Below are positions 36,713 to 45,185 of a stretch of DNA of 64,000 bases, piece by piece. Below the pieces are notes generated by a model that searched no databases, had not been told where the DNA came from, and was given only the letters and a program-made list of their open reading frames with translations. The stretch is from the NCBI GenBank assembly GCA_020444065.1, contig JAHLLQ010000001.1, forward strand, positions 992,001 through 1,056,000, given 5' to 3'. The DNA is from a bacterium (GTDB lineage: Bacteria > Sumerlaeota > Sumerlaeia > SLMS01 > JAHLLQ01). The position numbers and the translations under genes are program-made. How positions within the stretch are numbered: the first letter of the stretch is position 1; each line of letters opens with the position of its first letter.

Positions 36713-37459
36713 TCATGGCCGGCTGAGAGCCACCAGCCCCTTTTCCCCGGAAGCGCCGGTGTGGAAGTTCGCGAAGTGCACCGGAATCTCAGACCGCAAC
36801 TTCAGGACGGGCTCCATCACCGACGACAGATTCGCATCGTGCAGCAGACAGATGAAGGGGTGGTTGAAGTTCTTCAGCATCTGCAGGTCCTGGGTCACGC
36901 CTTCTTCGGTGTGATCGCCATCCAGGAAGATCAGGACTGGACGGACCCCCCAGAACACCGGGAAGAGCTTGTGCGAGTCGCCGACAATCGGAACGACGCG
37001 GCTCAGGGCCTTCTGGCTGCGGAACTGCTGCAACGCCTTGAAGTAGTTCTCGCCCGGGTACTCGTCGTCCCCCGCGGGGCCCTTGTACCCTTCCCTCAGA
37101 AGTTCAACAGTGAACAACTGAACTCGACGCTTCAGAGAATTCAGCACCTCGCACATCAGGCAGGTCGTGATGCCCTTGTACGTTCCGACCTCGAGGATCG
37201 GACCGGCCCAGCGCTGCACCGCGATCGACAGGATGAACATCTCCCGCGGGTCCAGCATCTTCGTGACAGCCGTGTACTTCTTCACCAGCTCTTTCCAGCG
37301 CTGGAGCTGCGCGACGAGCACCTCTTGGGTTGGCTCGTCCACATCCGCCGGATCACGCGACGGCCACAGGCCCTTCTCGTTGAAGTCGTCCTTTCGGACG
37401 CCTTCCAGAACCTGGAAGCAGTAGGCTGTATGTCGAACAAACGGATCGCCGACATTCAT
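36713..37459 (-). CDS. Class I SAM-dependent methyltransferase (Methyltransf_24-like)
   Basis: 248 aa. SAM-binding ILEVGTYKGITTCLM, acidic strand TVELLREG, GDSHKLFP, and the strand-4 motif LIFLDGDHTEEGVTQDLQMLK are typical of the family that includes CmcI-like and TylF-like O-methyltransferases. First gene of the haem operon, 7 bases before the CcsA-like gene, with GAGAGG 10 bases upstream of the ATG. No link to haem synthesis is known for this family; it may be a passenger or act on a quinone or haem side chain (speculation). Confidence 0.75.
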   Translation of the reverse strand: MNVGDPFVRHTAYCFQVLEGVRKDDFNEKGLWPSRDPADVDEPTQEVLVAQLQRWKELVKKYTAVTKMLDPREMFILSIAVQRWAGPILEVGTYKGITTCLMCEVLNSLKRRVQLFTVELLREGYKGPAGDDEYPGENYFKALQQFRSQKALSRVVPIVGDSHKLFPVFWGVRPVLIFLDGDHTEEGVTQDLQMLKNFNHPFICLLHDANLSSVMEPVLKLRSEIPVHFANFHTGASGEKGLVALSRP

Positions 37460-37573
37460 GGAAATATCACCTCTCCCGAGGGGGAGTGCACATTGACTCC
37501 ACCGTCTCTATGGCCCCGGACGGGATCAAGAGAAAGTCCCCCACCGGAAGGCCTCTTTCCGCCCCGGCGAGCC

Positions 37574-37617
37574 TTGACGAGCGCCGTCCGATTCCGGATG
37601 CTGTCCAGGTCTGGACA
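37574..37617 (+). promoter_or_regulatory. Candidate promoter with adjacent palindrome upstream of NAD-kinase-like gene
   Basis: TTGACG (37574-37579), 17-base spacer, GATGCT (37597-37602, weak -10). It is followed at once by a perfect 7-bp inverted repeat TGTCCAG-GT-CTGGACA (37602-37617), centred where a repressor could block initiation. The -10 match is only 3 of 6, so the palindrome is the stronger signal. Confidence 0.35.
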
Positions 37618-37646
37618 AAACCAGGGGGAAACAAGGACCGAATCCT

Positions 37647-38426
37647 ATGCGGGTGATGCTCGTAGGCCAGCAGTCCGAGGAAGTCGAAAACTGCATCCGC
37701 GACGCCAAGTTGGAAGTCGTCGAGAACCCGGCAGATGCCGAAGCCTGCATCTGCTACGGCGGCGACGGAACCATGCTGGGTGCCGAACGCGATTTTCCCG
37801 GTCTGCCGAAAGTCCCCATCCGGAAACCGCGGCCGGATACCGGCGACCCCGAAGCCCTCCGCTTGCGCAACTGCGAAGTCCTGCGCCGCGTTGCCACGCG
37901 CCAGGTCCAGATCACGCGGCTCCCGAAGCTGGAGGCCCGCGCCCACGGCCACTGCCTGCTGGCCCTGAACGACATTTTCGTCCACAACGCCAATGTCACC
38001 AGCGCTGTGCGCTTCACCGTTGAGATCGACGAGACATACCATTTTGGGGAGATCGTCGGCGACGGCCTGATCGTGGCCACGCCCTTCGGGTCCTCCGCCT
38101 ACTATCGATCGATCACGAACTCGGTAATCCATGTCGGGATCGGGCTGGCGTTCAACAACTCCACGGAGCCCATCAACCACCTCGTCCTGACCCCTGACTC
38201 GCGAATCGTCGTGTGCATCACGCGCGGACCGGCGCTGCTGGGTGCGGACAACGATCCTCAGCAGATCGAGTTGCAGGAAGGCGACGAGGTGGAAATCCTG
38301 CAAGGCAGCGCCACGGCAACAATCTGGGAGATCGAGAATCTCCTGCGACTCGAAGGCGACGACGAGAAGAGTCATCGCCGTCTACGCTGGTTGCATCCTC
38401 GCCGAAATCAAGTGTCTACGCCCTGA
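37647..38426 (+). CDS. NAD kinase-like protein with altered motifs
   Basis: 259 aa. GGDG at residues 38-41 and the segment VGDGLIVATPFGSSAY (138-152) match the ATP-NAD kinase fold. The usual Asn-Glu dyad is Asn-Asp (ALNDIFVHN, residues 106-114), and the GINxGxLGFL strand that normally follows GGDGT is replaced by a Pro/Lys-rich stretch (FPGLPKVPIRKPRPDTG). Family role: phosphorylate NAD to NADP in the cytoplasm. With these changes it may be a divergent kinase or a relative with another substrate. AAGGA precedes the ATG. It lies 121 bases before gmk on the same strand. Confidence 0.7.
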   Translation: MRVMLVGQQSEEVENCIRDAKLEVVENPADAEACICYGGDGTMLGAERDFPGLPKVPIRKPRPDTGDPEALRLRNCEVLRRVATRQVQITRLPKLEARAHGHCLLALNDIFVHNANVTSAVRFTVEIDETYHFGEIVGDGLIVATPFGSSAYYRSITNSVIHVGIGLAFNNSTEPINHLVLTPDSRIVVCITRGPALLGADNDPQQIELQEGDEVEILQGSATATIWEIENLLRLEGDDEKSHRRLRWLHPRRNQVSTP

Positions 38427-38547
38427 ATCGCGGCCTCAAAACGCCCTGCAGAAGCGCGCTGAACCTGCCTTGACACTGGGCTCGGGGCTGGGCACGATTC
38501 CCTCAATCCAGCAGCGGGGCCCGGCTGCCCCGCCCGGGTGGCGCTCC

Positions 38548-39195
38548 GTGATCGAGTTTCAACTGAACCGCGAAGGTATTCTGTTCGTCATTTCTGCCCC
38601 GAGCGGCGGCGGCAAATCTACCGTCCTGCGGGCCGTTCTCAAGGCCGATTCCACGCTCTCCTATTCCGTCTCCGCCACAACCCGCGCCCCCCGAACGGGC
38701 GAGGTCGACGGCGAAGATTACTACTTCCACACCGAAGAAGAATTCGAGCGCCTGATCGCCGAGGATGCGTTTATCGAGTACGCCAAGGTCCACGGGCACT
38801 ATTACGGTACGCTGCGCGAAGAAGTCGCCCGCAAACTGGCCGATCGCAAGGATGTGATTCTCGATATCGACGTCCAGGGCAGCCTGGAACTGAAGGAAGA
38901 GCGCCCTGACACGGTGACGATCTTCATCCTGCCGCCCAGCATCGCGACGCTCGAAAAGCGCCTCCGCTCCCGCGGTCTCGACAACGAAGAAACGATGCGG
39001 CTGCGTCTTGAGAACGCACGCAACGAAATCCGTTTCGCCCAGCGCTACGACTACGTGATGGTCAACGAAGATCTCGGCCGAACGATCGAAACGATCCGCA
39101 ACATCATCGAAGCCGAGCGATGCCGCACCCACCGTATCGCCGTCAACGACGCCCTCGGCGAAGTCGAATTCCTCCCGGCCATCGGACGCGCGTAG
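38548..39195 (+). CDS. gmk: Guanylate kinase
   Basis: Converts GMP to GDP with ATP. Start taken at GTG 38548 (VIEFQLNREGILFVISAPSG), giving 215 aa, the normal length; upstream codons in the same frame lack family similarity and overlap the preceding gene. P-loop APSGGGKST at residues 17-25, GMP-binding SVSATTRAPRTGEVDGEDYYF, then VHGHYYGT, DIDVQGSLELK and the lid region RLRSRGLDNEETMRLRLENA. The ribosome site is weak (GGGTGG, 6 bases away). Confidence 0.95.
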   Translation: MIEFQLNREGILFVISAPSGGGKSTVLRAVLKADSTLSYSVSATTRAPRTGEVDGEDYYFHTEEEFERLIAEDAFIEYAKVHGHYYGTLREEVARKLADRKDVILDIDVQGSLELKEERPDTVTIFILPPSIATLEKRLRSRGLDNEETMRLRLENARNEIRFAQRYDYVMVNEDLGRTIETIRNIIEAERCRTHRIAVNDALGEVEFLPAIGRA

Positions 39196-39257
39196 GTACC
39201 CTGCCACTAACAGATCAACCAGTGCGTCAGGCGTTCCTGGTGCAAGCAGCGGCCGCA

Positions 39258-39305
39258 ACTCGCCACTAGCTACTCGTCACTAGCCACTTCACCTCACTTC
39301 ACCTC
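39258..39305. repeat. Short tandem repeats between convergent genes
   Basis: Two 14-base units (ACTCGCCACTAGCT and ACTCGTCACTAGCC, 39258-39285) followed by two identical 10-base units ACTTCACCTC (39286-39305). The first part can also be read as four heptamers of the form NYACTNG. The array runs through the stop codon of the amidase-like gene (39299). Confidence 0.8.
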
Positions 39306-40930
39306 ACGGCTTCGCGTTTTGGGCGCATCCAACTGTGGCGGAAGTCTTCCATGGTTCCCCATGTGGCGGCGCCGGCGGATTCGCGTGGATCGAGGAAACC
39401 GACGAAGTCGAGTTGCTGCTTTGGATCGCCCCATTCGAGATCGAATTTCTTGACCAGGTCGTTCGGGGGAAGGAGCGGTCTGCCCAGCGTCTCGGACAGC
39501 GGGAAGTTCACACCGGAGAATTCTTCCGTCGGCTGGTAGCTCTTGAAGACGAGTTCGCTGCAGACCAGCGTCTCGTCCGTGACGAAATCGAAGTTGTAGT
39601 CGTACGGTTTGCCGTAATGCGAGAACGCGCGATCGATGGCGCGCGCAACGTCAAGTTTGCTCAGTCGCGGACGAACGACTCCGACGGCATCGGCGTGGAA
39701 AGCGTCTTCGAGCGGGCGAAACACGACGCCTTCTGCGATGGCTTCGAGCACGGCATTTTCGCCTTGGTCCGAGGCCGTTGTGTAAGCCTTCCAGGCTCCT
39801 GGGTGGCGCGTTTCAAGGAGCGTCGCGAAGTCTGCCGCGTTGTGTTCCTCACACCAAGCAATCACATCCGGATCGTCGGCGAACTCCGCCAGATCCGCGG
39901 GATGGCCGATGTAGAGAATCGCGTGCGGCCAGAATCCTGGAATGCCGGCGTTCGAGAGATACCAGTTCCGGCGCGTCACGCCGATGTCGCCAGACTGCAG
40001 TTTATCGTGGAATTGCTGGATCTGATCGTTGGAGATCAGCGCTGTCTCGCCCCGCTTCAGGCGGATGTTCCCCATCGTGTCGGCCACGTTGTGCTGCACA
40101 GGAAACCAGGCCTGGAAGGCAAGCCCGCTGGAATAATCCTTCGTCTGGTCGATGGCGAGATCGACGCCGCGCGCCTGCAGTCGATCGACGACATCGTCCT
40201 CCAACGCCACGACGCGCACCTGTAGCCACGCGCCTTCCGGTTCGGAGATCACATCGTCGTACTCATCGAACTTGCCGAGAACGCGTCGGTATTTGCGAGC
40301 AGCGTACTGGCGGGCAGTCCGCTCTGGATTCAGAATCTGGTTCTTGAGGTCAGTGAATGTCCCTTCGGGCAGTGCAAACTCCTCCTGCGGTTCGTTCAGA
40401 ATACGCTCGAAGCGATCGTTTCCCGCCAGCGACTCCGCGATCTGCAGCGCCGCGTCGTGCACCATCATGTCTGCCACTTCGCAAAGCAGGAACCCGCGAA
40501 TGTGATCGCCTCGTCGTTCCTTCTCGACCCACACAACGAAGTCGCGATGCAAGTCGGCCCGGGCGTGAATATCGCGCGCCAGCTCATAAATCTGCGCCCA
40601 GTAGGCACGCGCAAGATCCTTCTTCTCCGGAGAGAGAGGCTGGGTGATGTCGTCCGGGGCGTCCGCTGCCAGTTCCTGCAACCCTGCGACGGCATCGCTC
40701 AGTTGTGTATCCGAGAACCGAAGCGCTTCGACGTCTTCACGGTAAATTTGCAGCCATTCGTCACGCGGAAAGTCGCGGGCCTTTGCACGCGAAATCACCG
40801 TCACGAAGATGCCGTAGATGAGCGCGGCCAGGAGCAGCACGATGAACGCGACGCCATAAATGGGGACTCGAAAGCGCTTCTTGCGGAACCAGCGGCGCTG
40901 ATCCGGTGCCTGTGGTGCGGGCTCTGTCAT
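39299..40930 (-). CDS. YiiX/YaeF-type permuted papain-like amidase, membrane anchored
   Basis: 543 aa. One transmembrane helix at residues 22-46, a helical linker domain to about 290, then a NlpC/P60-superfamily permuted catalytic domain: SGDIGVTRRNW, H336 in FWPHAILYIG, and C457 in TDETLVCSELVFKSY, the His-before-Cys order diagnostic of the permuted group. Family members hydrolyse amide bonds in peptidoglycan or lipid substrates. The catalytic domain is twice the length of simple YiiX because of the long N-terminal extension. It starts 9 bases after the LacI-type regulator gene, suggesting regulated coexpression. Confidence 0.85.
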   Translation of the reverse strand: MTEPAPQAPDQRRWFRKKRFRVPIYGVAFIVLLLAALIYGIFVTVISRAKARDFPRDEWLQIYREDVEALRFSDTQLSDAVAGLQELAADAPDDITQPLSPEKKDLARAYWAQIYELARDIHARADLHRDFVVWVEKERRGDHIRGFLLCEVADMMVHDAALQIAESLAGNDRFERILNEPQEEFALPEGTFTDLKNQILNPERTARQYAARKYRRVLGKFDEYDDVISEPEGAWLQVRVVALEDDVVDRLQARGVDLAIDQTKDYSSGLAFQAWFPVQHNVADTMGNIRLKRGETALISNDQIQQFHDKLQSGDIGVTRRNWYLSNAGIPGFWPHAILYIGHPADLAEFADDPDVIAWCEEHNAADFATLLETRHPGAWKAYTTASDQGENAVLEAIAEGVVFRPLEDAFHADAVGVVRPRLSKLDVARAIDRAFSHYGKPYDYNFDFVTDETLVCSELVFKSYQPTEEFSGVNFPLSETLGRPLLPPNDLVKKFDLEWGDPKQQLDFVGFLDPRESAGAATWGTMEDFRHSWMRPKREAVR

Positions 40931-40939
40931 GGCGGCCTC

Positions 40940-42037
40940 TTAGAAGAGGAAGGAGGCTTCCGAACTCTTGCGCGCGATCATCTTCGGCGTCATCAGCACC
41001 GGTTCGGGAGTCTTCCCCGACTTGATGCGTTCGAGAAGAATCTCCGCGGCCTTGCGGCACATCTCTTCAATTGGATAGCGGATTCCCGTGATGGGTGGAC
41101 TGTGCAACTGGTACATCGGGTTCTCGTCAAAGCCGACGACCTTCACGTCATCCGGTACAAGCAACCCCTCGGACTCCAAGGCCTGCATAACGGCAAACGG
41201 CAAGACTCCACCGAGCGTCAAGACGCCGTCCGGCTTACCCCACTTGCCGATGTGGCTGATCAGTTTCGACTTCGCCACATCCATATCGTACGGTAACTGC
41301 ACGACATCAAATCCCAGCGCCGGATCGCTGAAAGTTTTCACGGCGATCTTCACGCCTTCCAGGCGATCCTGGATGGCGGTTTCGTGGACCAGCGCCTCGG
41401 GCACGGCAACGATCACGCGCCGCGAACCGGCAACGATCAAGTGACCCATCGCCATGCGGCCGGCCGTGAACTCGTCCACACGGACAGAGCAGAAATTGTC
41501 GCCCTCCACCGGAGCCGGTCCAACGATCGCCACCGGGATTTCCGCGGAGACGACCTTCTTCATAATCTTTTTATCAGCCTCAGGCTGAACGTAGATGATC
41601 CCGTCCACGGTTTCCTGTGCCTGCGTCAGCAACTGCTCGAGCGTGCGTTCCCCGCCGCGCATCATCAGCACAAGGTCGTAGCGCGCCGAATTGGCCGCGC
41701 GCGCCACACCGTGGACCTGCAGCATGTGGTCGAACTGGCCGAAGACAGTGGAAATCTGAGAGGTATCGATCGCCGTGTCGCCAATCCCGTGGCCGGGATA
41801 GCAGAAGGCGATCGCCTGGGTCTTGCCTGTGGCGAGACGAACGGCGGCGCGGCTGGCGACGTAATTCAGCTTCTTGACCGCCGCGTAAACGCGCTGTTTG
41901 GTCTCCTCGCGAGCCGAGAAACCTTCGTAGCTATTGTTAAGGATACGCGAGACCGCAGCGATGCTTACACCCGCCTCCTTGGCAACGTCCATGATGGTGA
42001 CGCGCCGCTTCCCGGACTTTGTCTTCTGGCCTGCCAT
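40940..42037 (-). CDS. LacI-family transcriptional regulator
   Basis: 365 aa. N-terminal helix-turn-helix VTIMDVAKEAGVSIAAVSRILNN, hinge helix AVRLATGKT (RLATG in place of the usual RSLATG-like), then a periplasmic-binding-protein-like effector domain (IIYVQPEADKKIMKKV, VDEFTAGRMAMGHLI, DDVKVVGFDENPMYQLHSPPITGIRYPIEEM). Binds a sugar or nucleoside ligand, not predictable here. AAAGG lies 7 bases before the ATG. Three TTATAA-centred sites lie upstream and could be operators. Confidence 0.93.
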   Translation of the reverse strand: MAGQKTKSGKRRVTIMDVAKEAGVSIAAVSRILNNSYEGFSAREETKQRVYAAVKKLNYVASRAAVRLATGKTQAIAFCYPGHGIGDTAIDTSQISTVFGQFDHMLQVHGVARAANSARYDLVLMMRGGERTLEQLLTQAQETVDGIIYVQPEADKKIMKKVVSAEIPVAIVGPAPVEGDNFCSVRVDEFTAGRMAMGHLIVAGSRRVIVAVPEALVHETAIQDRLEGVKIAVKTFSDPALGFDVVQLPYDMDVAKSKLISHIGKWGKPDGVLTLGGVLPFAVMQALESEGLLVPDDVKVVGFDENPMYQLHSPPITGIRYPIEEMCRKAAEILLERIKSGKTPEPVLMTPKMIARKSSEASFLF

Positions 42038-42055
42038 GGCCGCCTTTCGCTACGG

Positions 42056-42156
42056 TCTTATAAAATACCCGGGGTAGCTTCCGGTGGGTTTATAAAATGC
42101 TTAACCTCTGGGGTTCGCAAGGTCAATGGTGAGGATGCCTACGGCTTTTTTTATAA
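42056..42156 (-). promoter_or_regulatory. Three TTATAA-centred sites upstream of lacI-type gene
   Basis: TTATAAAAT at 42058-42066 and again at 42090-42098, spaced 32 bases (about three helical turns), and a third TTATAA at 42151-42156. They stand out in otherwise GC-rich DNA and straddle the regulator's promoter region. Candidate operators for autoregulation, or -10-like elements. Confidence 0.4.
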
Positions 42157-42242
42157 GGGGAGCAAGCGAAAGAATCACGTCCCCGCAAGACCGGTCCCTC
42201 CGACTGGCCGGCGGAATCTCTCATGCCCGTTCAGGCATACCC

Positions 42243-43901
42243 TCAGATCCCCCAAAGACGCTTCATTTCCTCGGTTGTTTCGCCCACCAGGATGATCTGC
42301 GGCTCCGTCGGCGCGCCTTCCGTTGGGCCATAAACCACGAACTGAACGGCCTCCAGGTCATTCCGCGGCCGCACGTAGTACCACGGTGCCCAGAGTTCGC
42401 GGCCCGGCGTCTCCTCCACGGTGGGGCGCAGGTACGGAACCGCCGCACGATTCACGTCGTCAGGGCCGATCCAGCCTTCAAGCGGCTTCGGCCCCCAGCA
42501 GTAAAGCAGGATGAACGAGACATCGCGCTCCTCCAGATACCGCGCCAAGTCGATCCCCATCAGTCGATAGGTGGCCACGTGGCGATCCATAAGCCCCAAC
42601 ATATCAACAATGTGCGTTTCGGGCGGAACGTAAAACCCCAGCATTCCCATCTGGTCCGCCGCCAGTAAGGCTCCGGGGTGCTCGGGGACTAGTTCATCCC
42701 GCACCCAGCGGCCGGCTTCAGCATTTAGCAGGATGGGGTCGTGGAAGAACCACTCCCATCGCGTGCCCAGATCCCAGGTTGTGAGGAATCGAGCAACTCG
42801 GGACGGCAGGCGCGCTCCGGGCCCCTCGCCGCGCAAGCCAACTATGTAGGCACTGCCCTCCAGGTAGGGCATCCAAAGCGAGAGTGCGAGAAGTGTCCCG
42901 GCTGCGATCTTGAGCACTGCCGGCCTCACGCACGATCCAACCTCCCTGAGCAGCAGCCACACACCGATCAGGCTGGGTACGACGATCGGAGCGCTGTAGC
43001 GAAATCCGGCTGACAGCACGTCGCCGATCTTCAGTTGGAAAGCAGCCGCCGCCGCGATCAATAGCCCGGTCCCAAGCGCCAGCAAGTCTTTGCGATCCCG
43101 GCGAAACGCAAGGGCCGCTCCGGCAAATCCCAGCACCGGCATCCCCCACCAGGAAAGCACGAGCCGCAACAGCTCGCGCCATCCGGCTGCGCCGCCGGCC
43201 TTTGCTGTCACCGTGTTGGGAACCCAGTTGTCGAAGTAGACTCGGCGCCCCAGTTCGATCATCAGCCAGAATAGCAGCGGCCCTGCCACGAATGCAGCAG
43301 GTCGCCACCAGGAACGCTGCGAGCGCGTTCGCCAGATCTCCCATGCGGCCGCCGGCCAGAGGGCAATGACGAATGCGAGCCCCTCGGGACGACTGATAGA
43401 TACGAAACACCCAGCGACAGCCGCAAGAATCCAAGCCCGCATCCCGAAGACCAGAAGCATCCCGGCCATCAGCGCCGCGTAGGAGACAGTCTCCAGGCCG
43501 CGATCGCGGTGGTAGTTCAGAATCGGGGTCAAGGCGATCGCCAGCGGCAGCCACCAAGCAAGCCAACGGTTCTTCTCCCCTACCAGGCGCTGCGCCGCCA
43601 GCCACGAGGTACAGACAAGCCCCGCCAGAAACGCCACGGTCAGCAAGCGCGCGGCCACGTGCAGCTTCAGCCCGGCCCAAGCCGCCGGCGTCAGCACCAG
43701 CAACCAGAAAGGATTCGAGAATCCCTCCACGATCTCGCCACGATTGTAGACCAGGCCATGCCCGCCGGCAAACTGCTCCACGTACCGATAGGTGATAAAC
43801 GCGTCCTCGCCCAGGTGATTATATGTCACCAGCGCCAGCGGAAAGAGCCCGAGGCAGAGCACTGCAATGGCGATGCGCGAGCGAAGCGTCGTCGATTCCA
43901 T
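42243..43901 (-). CDS. GT-C fold membrane glycosyltransferase (AftB/arabinofuranosyl- or mannosyltransferase-like)
   Basis: 552 aa from ATG 43901 (MESTTLRSRI); the frame is open to 43940. About eleven hydrophobic helices. The first loop GEDAFITYRYVEQFAGGHGLVYNRGEIVEGFSNPFW holds the acidic pair (residues 32-33) typical of polyprenyl-phosphate-dependent GT-C enzymes; the GLV-N-GE-VEG-NP-W string is that of the AftB/LPG-type group. Transfers a sugar outside the membrane from a lipid-phosphate donor. A large soluble C-terminal domain follows (residue 385 on). Acceptor unknown. Confidence 0.8.
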   Translation of the reverse strand: MESTTLRSRIAIAVLCLGLFPLALVTYNHLGEDAFITYRYVEQFAGGHGLVYNRGEIVEGFSNPFWLLVLTPAAWAGLKLHVAARLLTVAFLAGLVCTSWLAAQRLVGEKNRWLAWWLPLAIALTPILNYHRDRGLETVSYAALMAGMLLVFGMRAWILAAVAGCFVSISRPEGLAFVIALWPAAAWEIWRTRSQRSWWRPAAFVAGPLLFWLMIELGRRVYFDNWVPNTVTAKAGGAAGWRELLRLVLSWWGMPVLGFAGAALAFRRDRKDLLALGTGLLIAAAAAFQLKIGDVLSAGFRYSAPIVVPSLIGVWLLLREVGSCVRPAVLKIAAGTLLALSLWMPYLEGSAYIVGLRGEGPGARLPSRVARFLTTWDLGTRWEWFFHDPILLNAEAGRWVRDELVPEHPGALLAADQMGMLGFYVPPETHIVDMLGLMDRHVATYRLMGIDLARYLEERDVSFILLYCWGPKPLEGWIGPDDVNRAAVPYLRPTVEETPGRELWAPWYYVRPRNDLEAVQFVVYGPTEGAPTEPQIILVGETTEEMKRLWGI

Positions 43902-44126
43902 AGCGCCCCGTGTTTCCCCCGCCCGATGGAACAGACGCAAGCGGGACTGCGTGGCCCTGTTACTTCAAGGCGATGGTTTCATTGGGATTACGGAGAGCAC
44001 AGGAACCCAGCAGAGGTTTCTCGTGTCAGATATGGGGAAGGCGGCTGGCCCTGCCAATTCTCGCTTGTCGGCCCGGGTTTGGCTATGTCAGCACCTAGCA
44101 CACTTGAATATGAGGGAGTTTCCCAT
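43902..44126. promoter_or_regulatory. Divergent intergenic region
   Basis: 225 bases between the GT-C gene and the repeat lipoprotein. No good -35/-10 pair was recognised on either strand; GGGAG 8 bases before the ATG at 44127 fixes the lipoprotein start. Confidence 0.4.
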
Positions 44127-45104
44127 ATGGCTAACGAATGGATCCGAACAACTCTCCTGACCGCGGTGCTGAGCACCACGCTGGTCGGAGTGTCGTCCTG
44201 CAATGATGAGCAAGTCCTGTACGAGCAGGAGGGGACCAAGGAGGTCCAGGTGGCGCAGGCGTCGCAGCCGGCGAGTCAACCTGCCGCAGAGATGCCCGCG
44301 GGTCATCCCTCGATGGGAGAGATGATGGGTGGAAGCTCTGGGATGCCGTCTGGCCATCCGTCGATGGATCAGATGATGGACGGCAGTGCAGAGCTGCCTG
44401 CCGGACACCCGCAGATCAACCAGGGAGAAGGGGGCCAGATGATGATGCGTTTTGCCGAACCTCCGGCCGATCGGGAAACTCTGCCTGCGGACGTAGCCAG
44501 GACCAAGGCGACTCTGTTTGGCATTTCCTTCGATGTGCCCGCCTCCTGGAAGGAAGTTCCCAAGGGCGAGCTCGGCATGATGCGCGCCGCCCAGTGGCAG
44601 GTTCCGGCTCCTGATGGCACCGACCGAGGCGCCGAACTGGTCGCCTACTACTTCGGACGCGATCAGGGCGGTTCGGCCGTGGCAAACGTCAGTCGCTGGC
44701 TGGGTCAGCTTGATTTGAGCGACGAGGTGAAGCCCCAGATCTACCAGCAGAAGGTGGACTCGCTCAACGTAACGGAAACCTACGGCGTCGGTACCCTGAA
44801 GGCCTCCATGATGGGCGGAAGCGGCGAAGCGCTGGAGAACTCCGGTCTGTACGGAATCATCATCGAGGGCGGCCCCGAAGGCTCCGTCTTCCTGAAAATG
44901 ACGGGCAGCCAGGCAGCCGTCGACGCAGCGACACCGGCGCTTGTCACGCTCGTGAACTCGCTCGAAACAAGTGGCGCATCAGAATCGTCGTCCGAAGAAT
45001 CGAAGCCCGACGATGTCCAGGATTGGTCCCAGGGAAGAATGAAGCGTCCGGAACTCAAGAAGCTCCAACCGGTCGAGGATCGCAAGCTCGAGGTCAGCGA
45101 ATAG
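44127..45104 (+). CDS. Lipoprotein with Gly-His-Pro-Ser-Met repeats
   Basis: 325 aa from ATG 44127. Residues 1-25 are a signal peptide ending TTLVGVSSC, a lipobox with Cys25. Residues 50-95 hold three repeats of the form P(A/S)GHPSMxxMM: MPAGHPSMGEMM, MPSGHPSMDQMM and LPAGHPQINQ. Clustered His and Met suggest metal, perhaps copper, binding (inference). Residues 125-275 form a beta-rich globular domain (FGISFDVPASWKEVPKGELGMMRAAQWQVP). That pattern is like unnamed lipoprotein domains of planctomycete-type bacteria. The gene has its own strong terminator. Confidence 0.75.
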   Translation: MANEWIRTTLLTAVLSTTLVGVSSCNDEQVLYEQEGTKEVQVAQASQPASQPAAEMPAGHPSMGEMMGGSSGMPSGHPSMDQMMDGSAELPAGHPQINQGEGGQMMMRFAEPPADRETLPADVARTKATLFGISFDVPASWKEVPKGELGMMRAAQWQVPAPDGTDRGAELVAYYFGRDQGGSAVANVSRWLGQLDLSDEVKPQIYQQKVDSLNVTETYGVGTLKASMMGGSGEALENSGLYGIIIEGGPEGSVFLKMTGSQAAVDAATPALVTLVNSLETSGASESSSEESKPDDVQDWSQGRMKRPELKKLQPVEDRKLEVSE

Positions 45105-45140
45105 GACGCGAAGTTCGTCAAACTTCACCATGCAACTTCT

Positions 45141-45185
45141 TCGCGCTGGGAGGACAAGATTGTCCCCCAGCGCGATCTTCTTTTA
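45141..45185 (+). terminator. Rho-independent terminator after the repeat lipoprotein
   Basis: Long stem TCGCGCTGGG(A)GGACAA / TTGTCCCCCAGCGCGA with one bulged A, a 2-base loop, and a TCTTCTTTT run. It lies 36 bases after the stop codon on the + strand. Confidence 0.9.

Noticed and set aside
38242-38547. Extended N-terminus for guanylate kinase
   Set aside because: The upstream in-frame codons encode Arg/Ser/Cys-rich sequence that overlaps the previous gene and has no kinase similarity; GTG 38548 gives the normal length.
40940-42037. LacI-type gene as a periplasmic sugar-binding protein
   Set aside because: The N-terminal helix-turn-helix is intact and there is no signal peptide, so it is a DNA-binding regulator.
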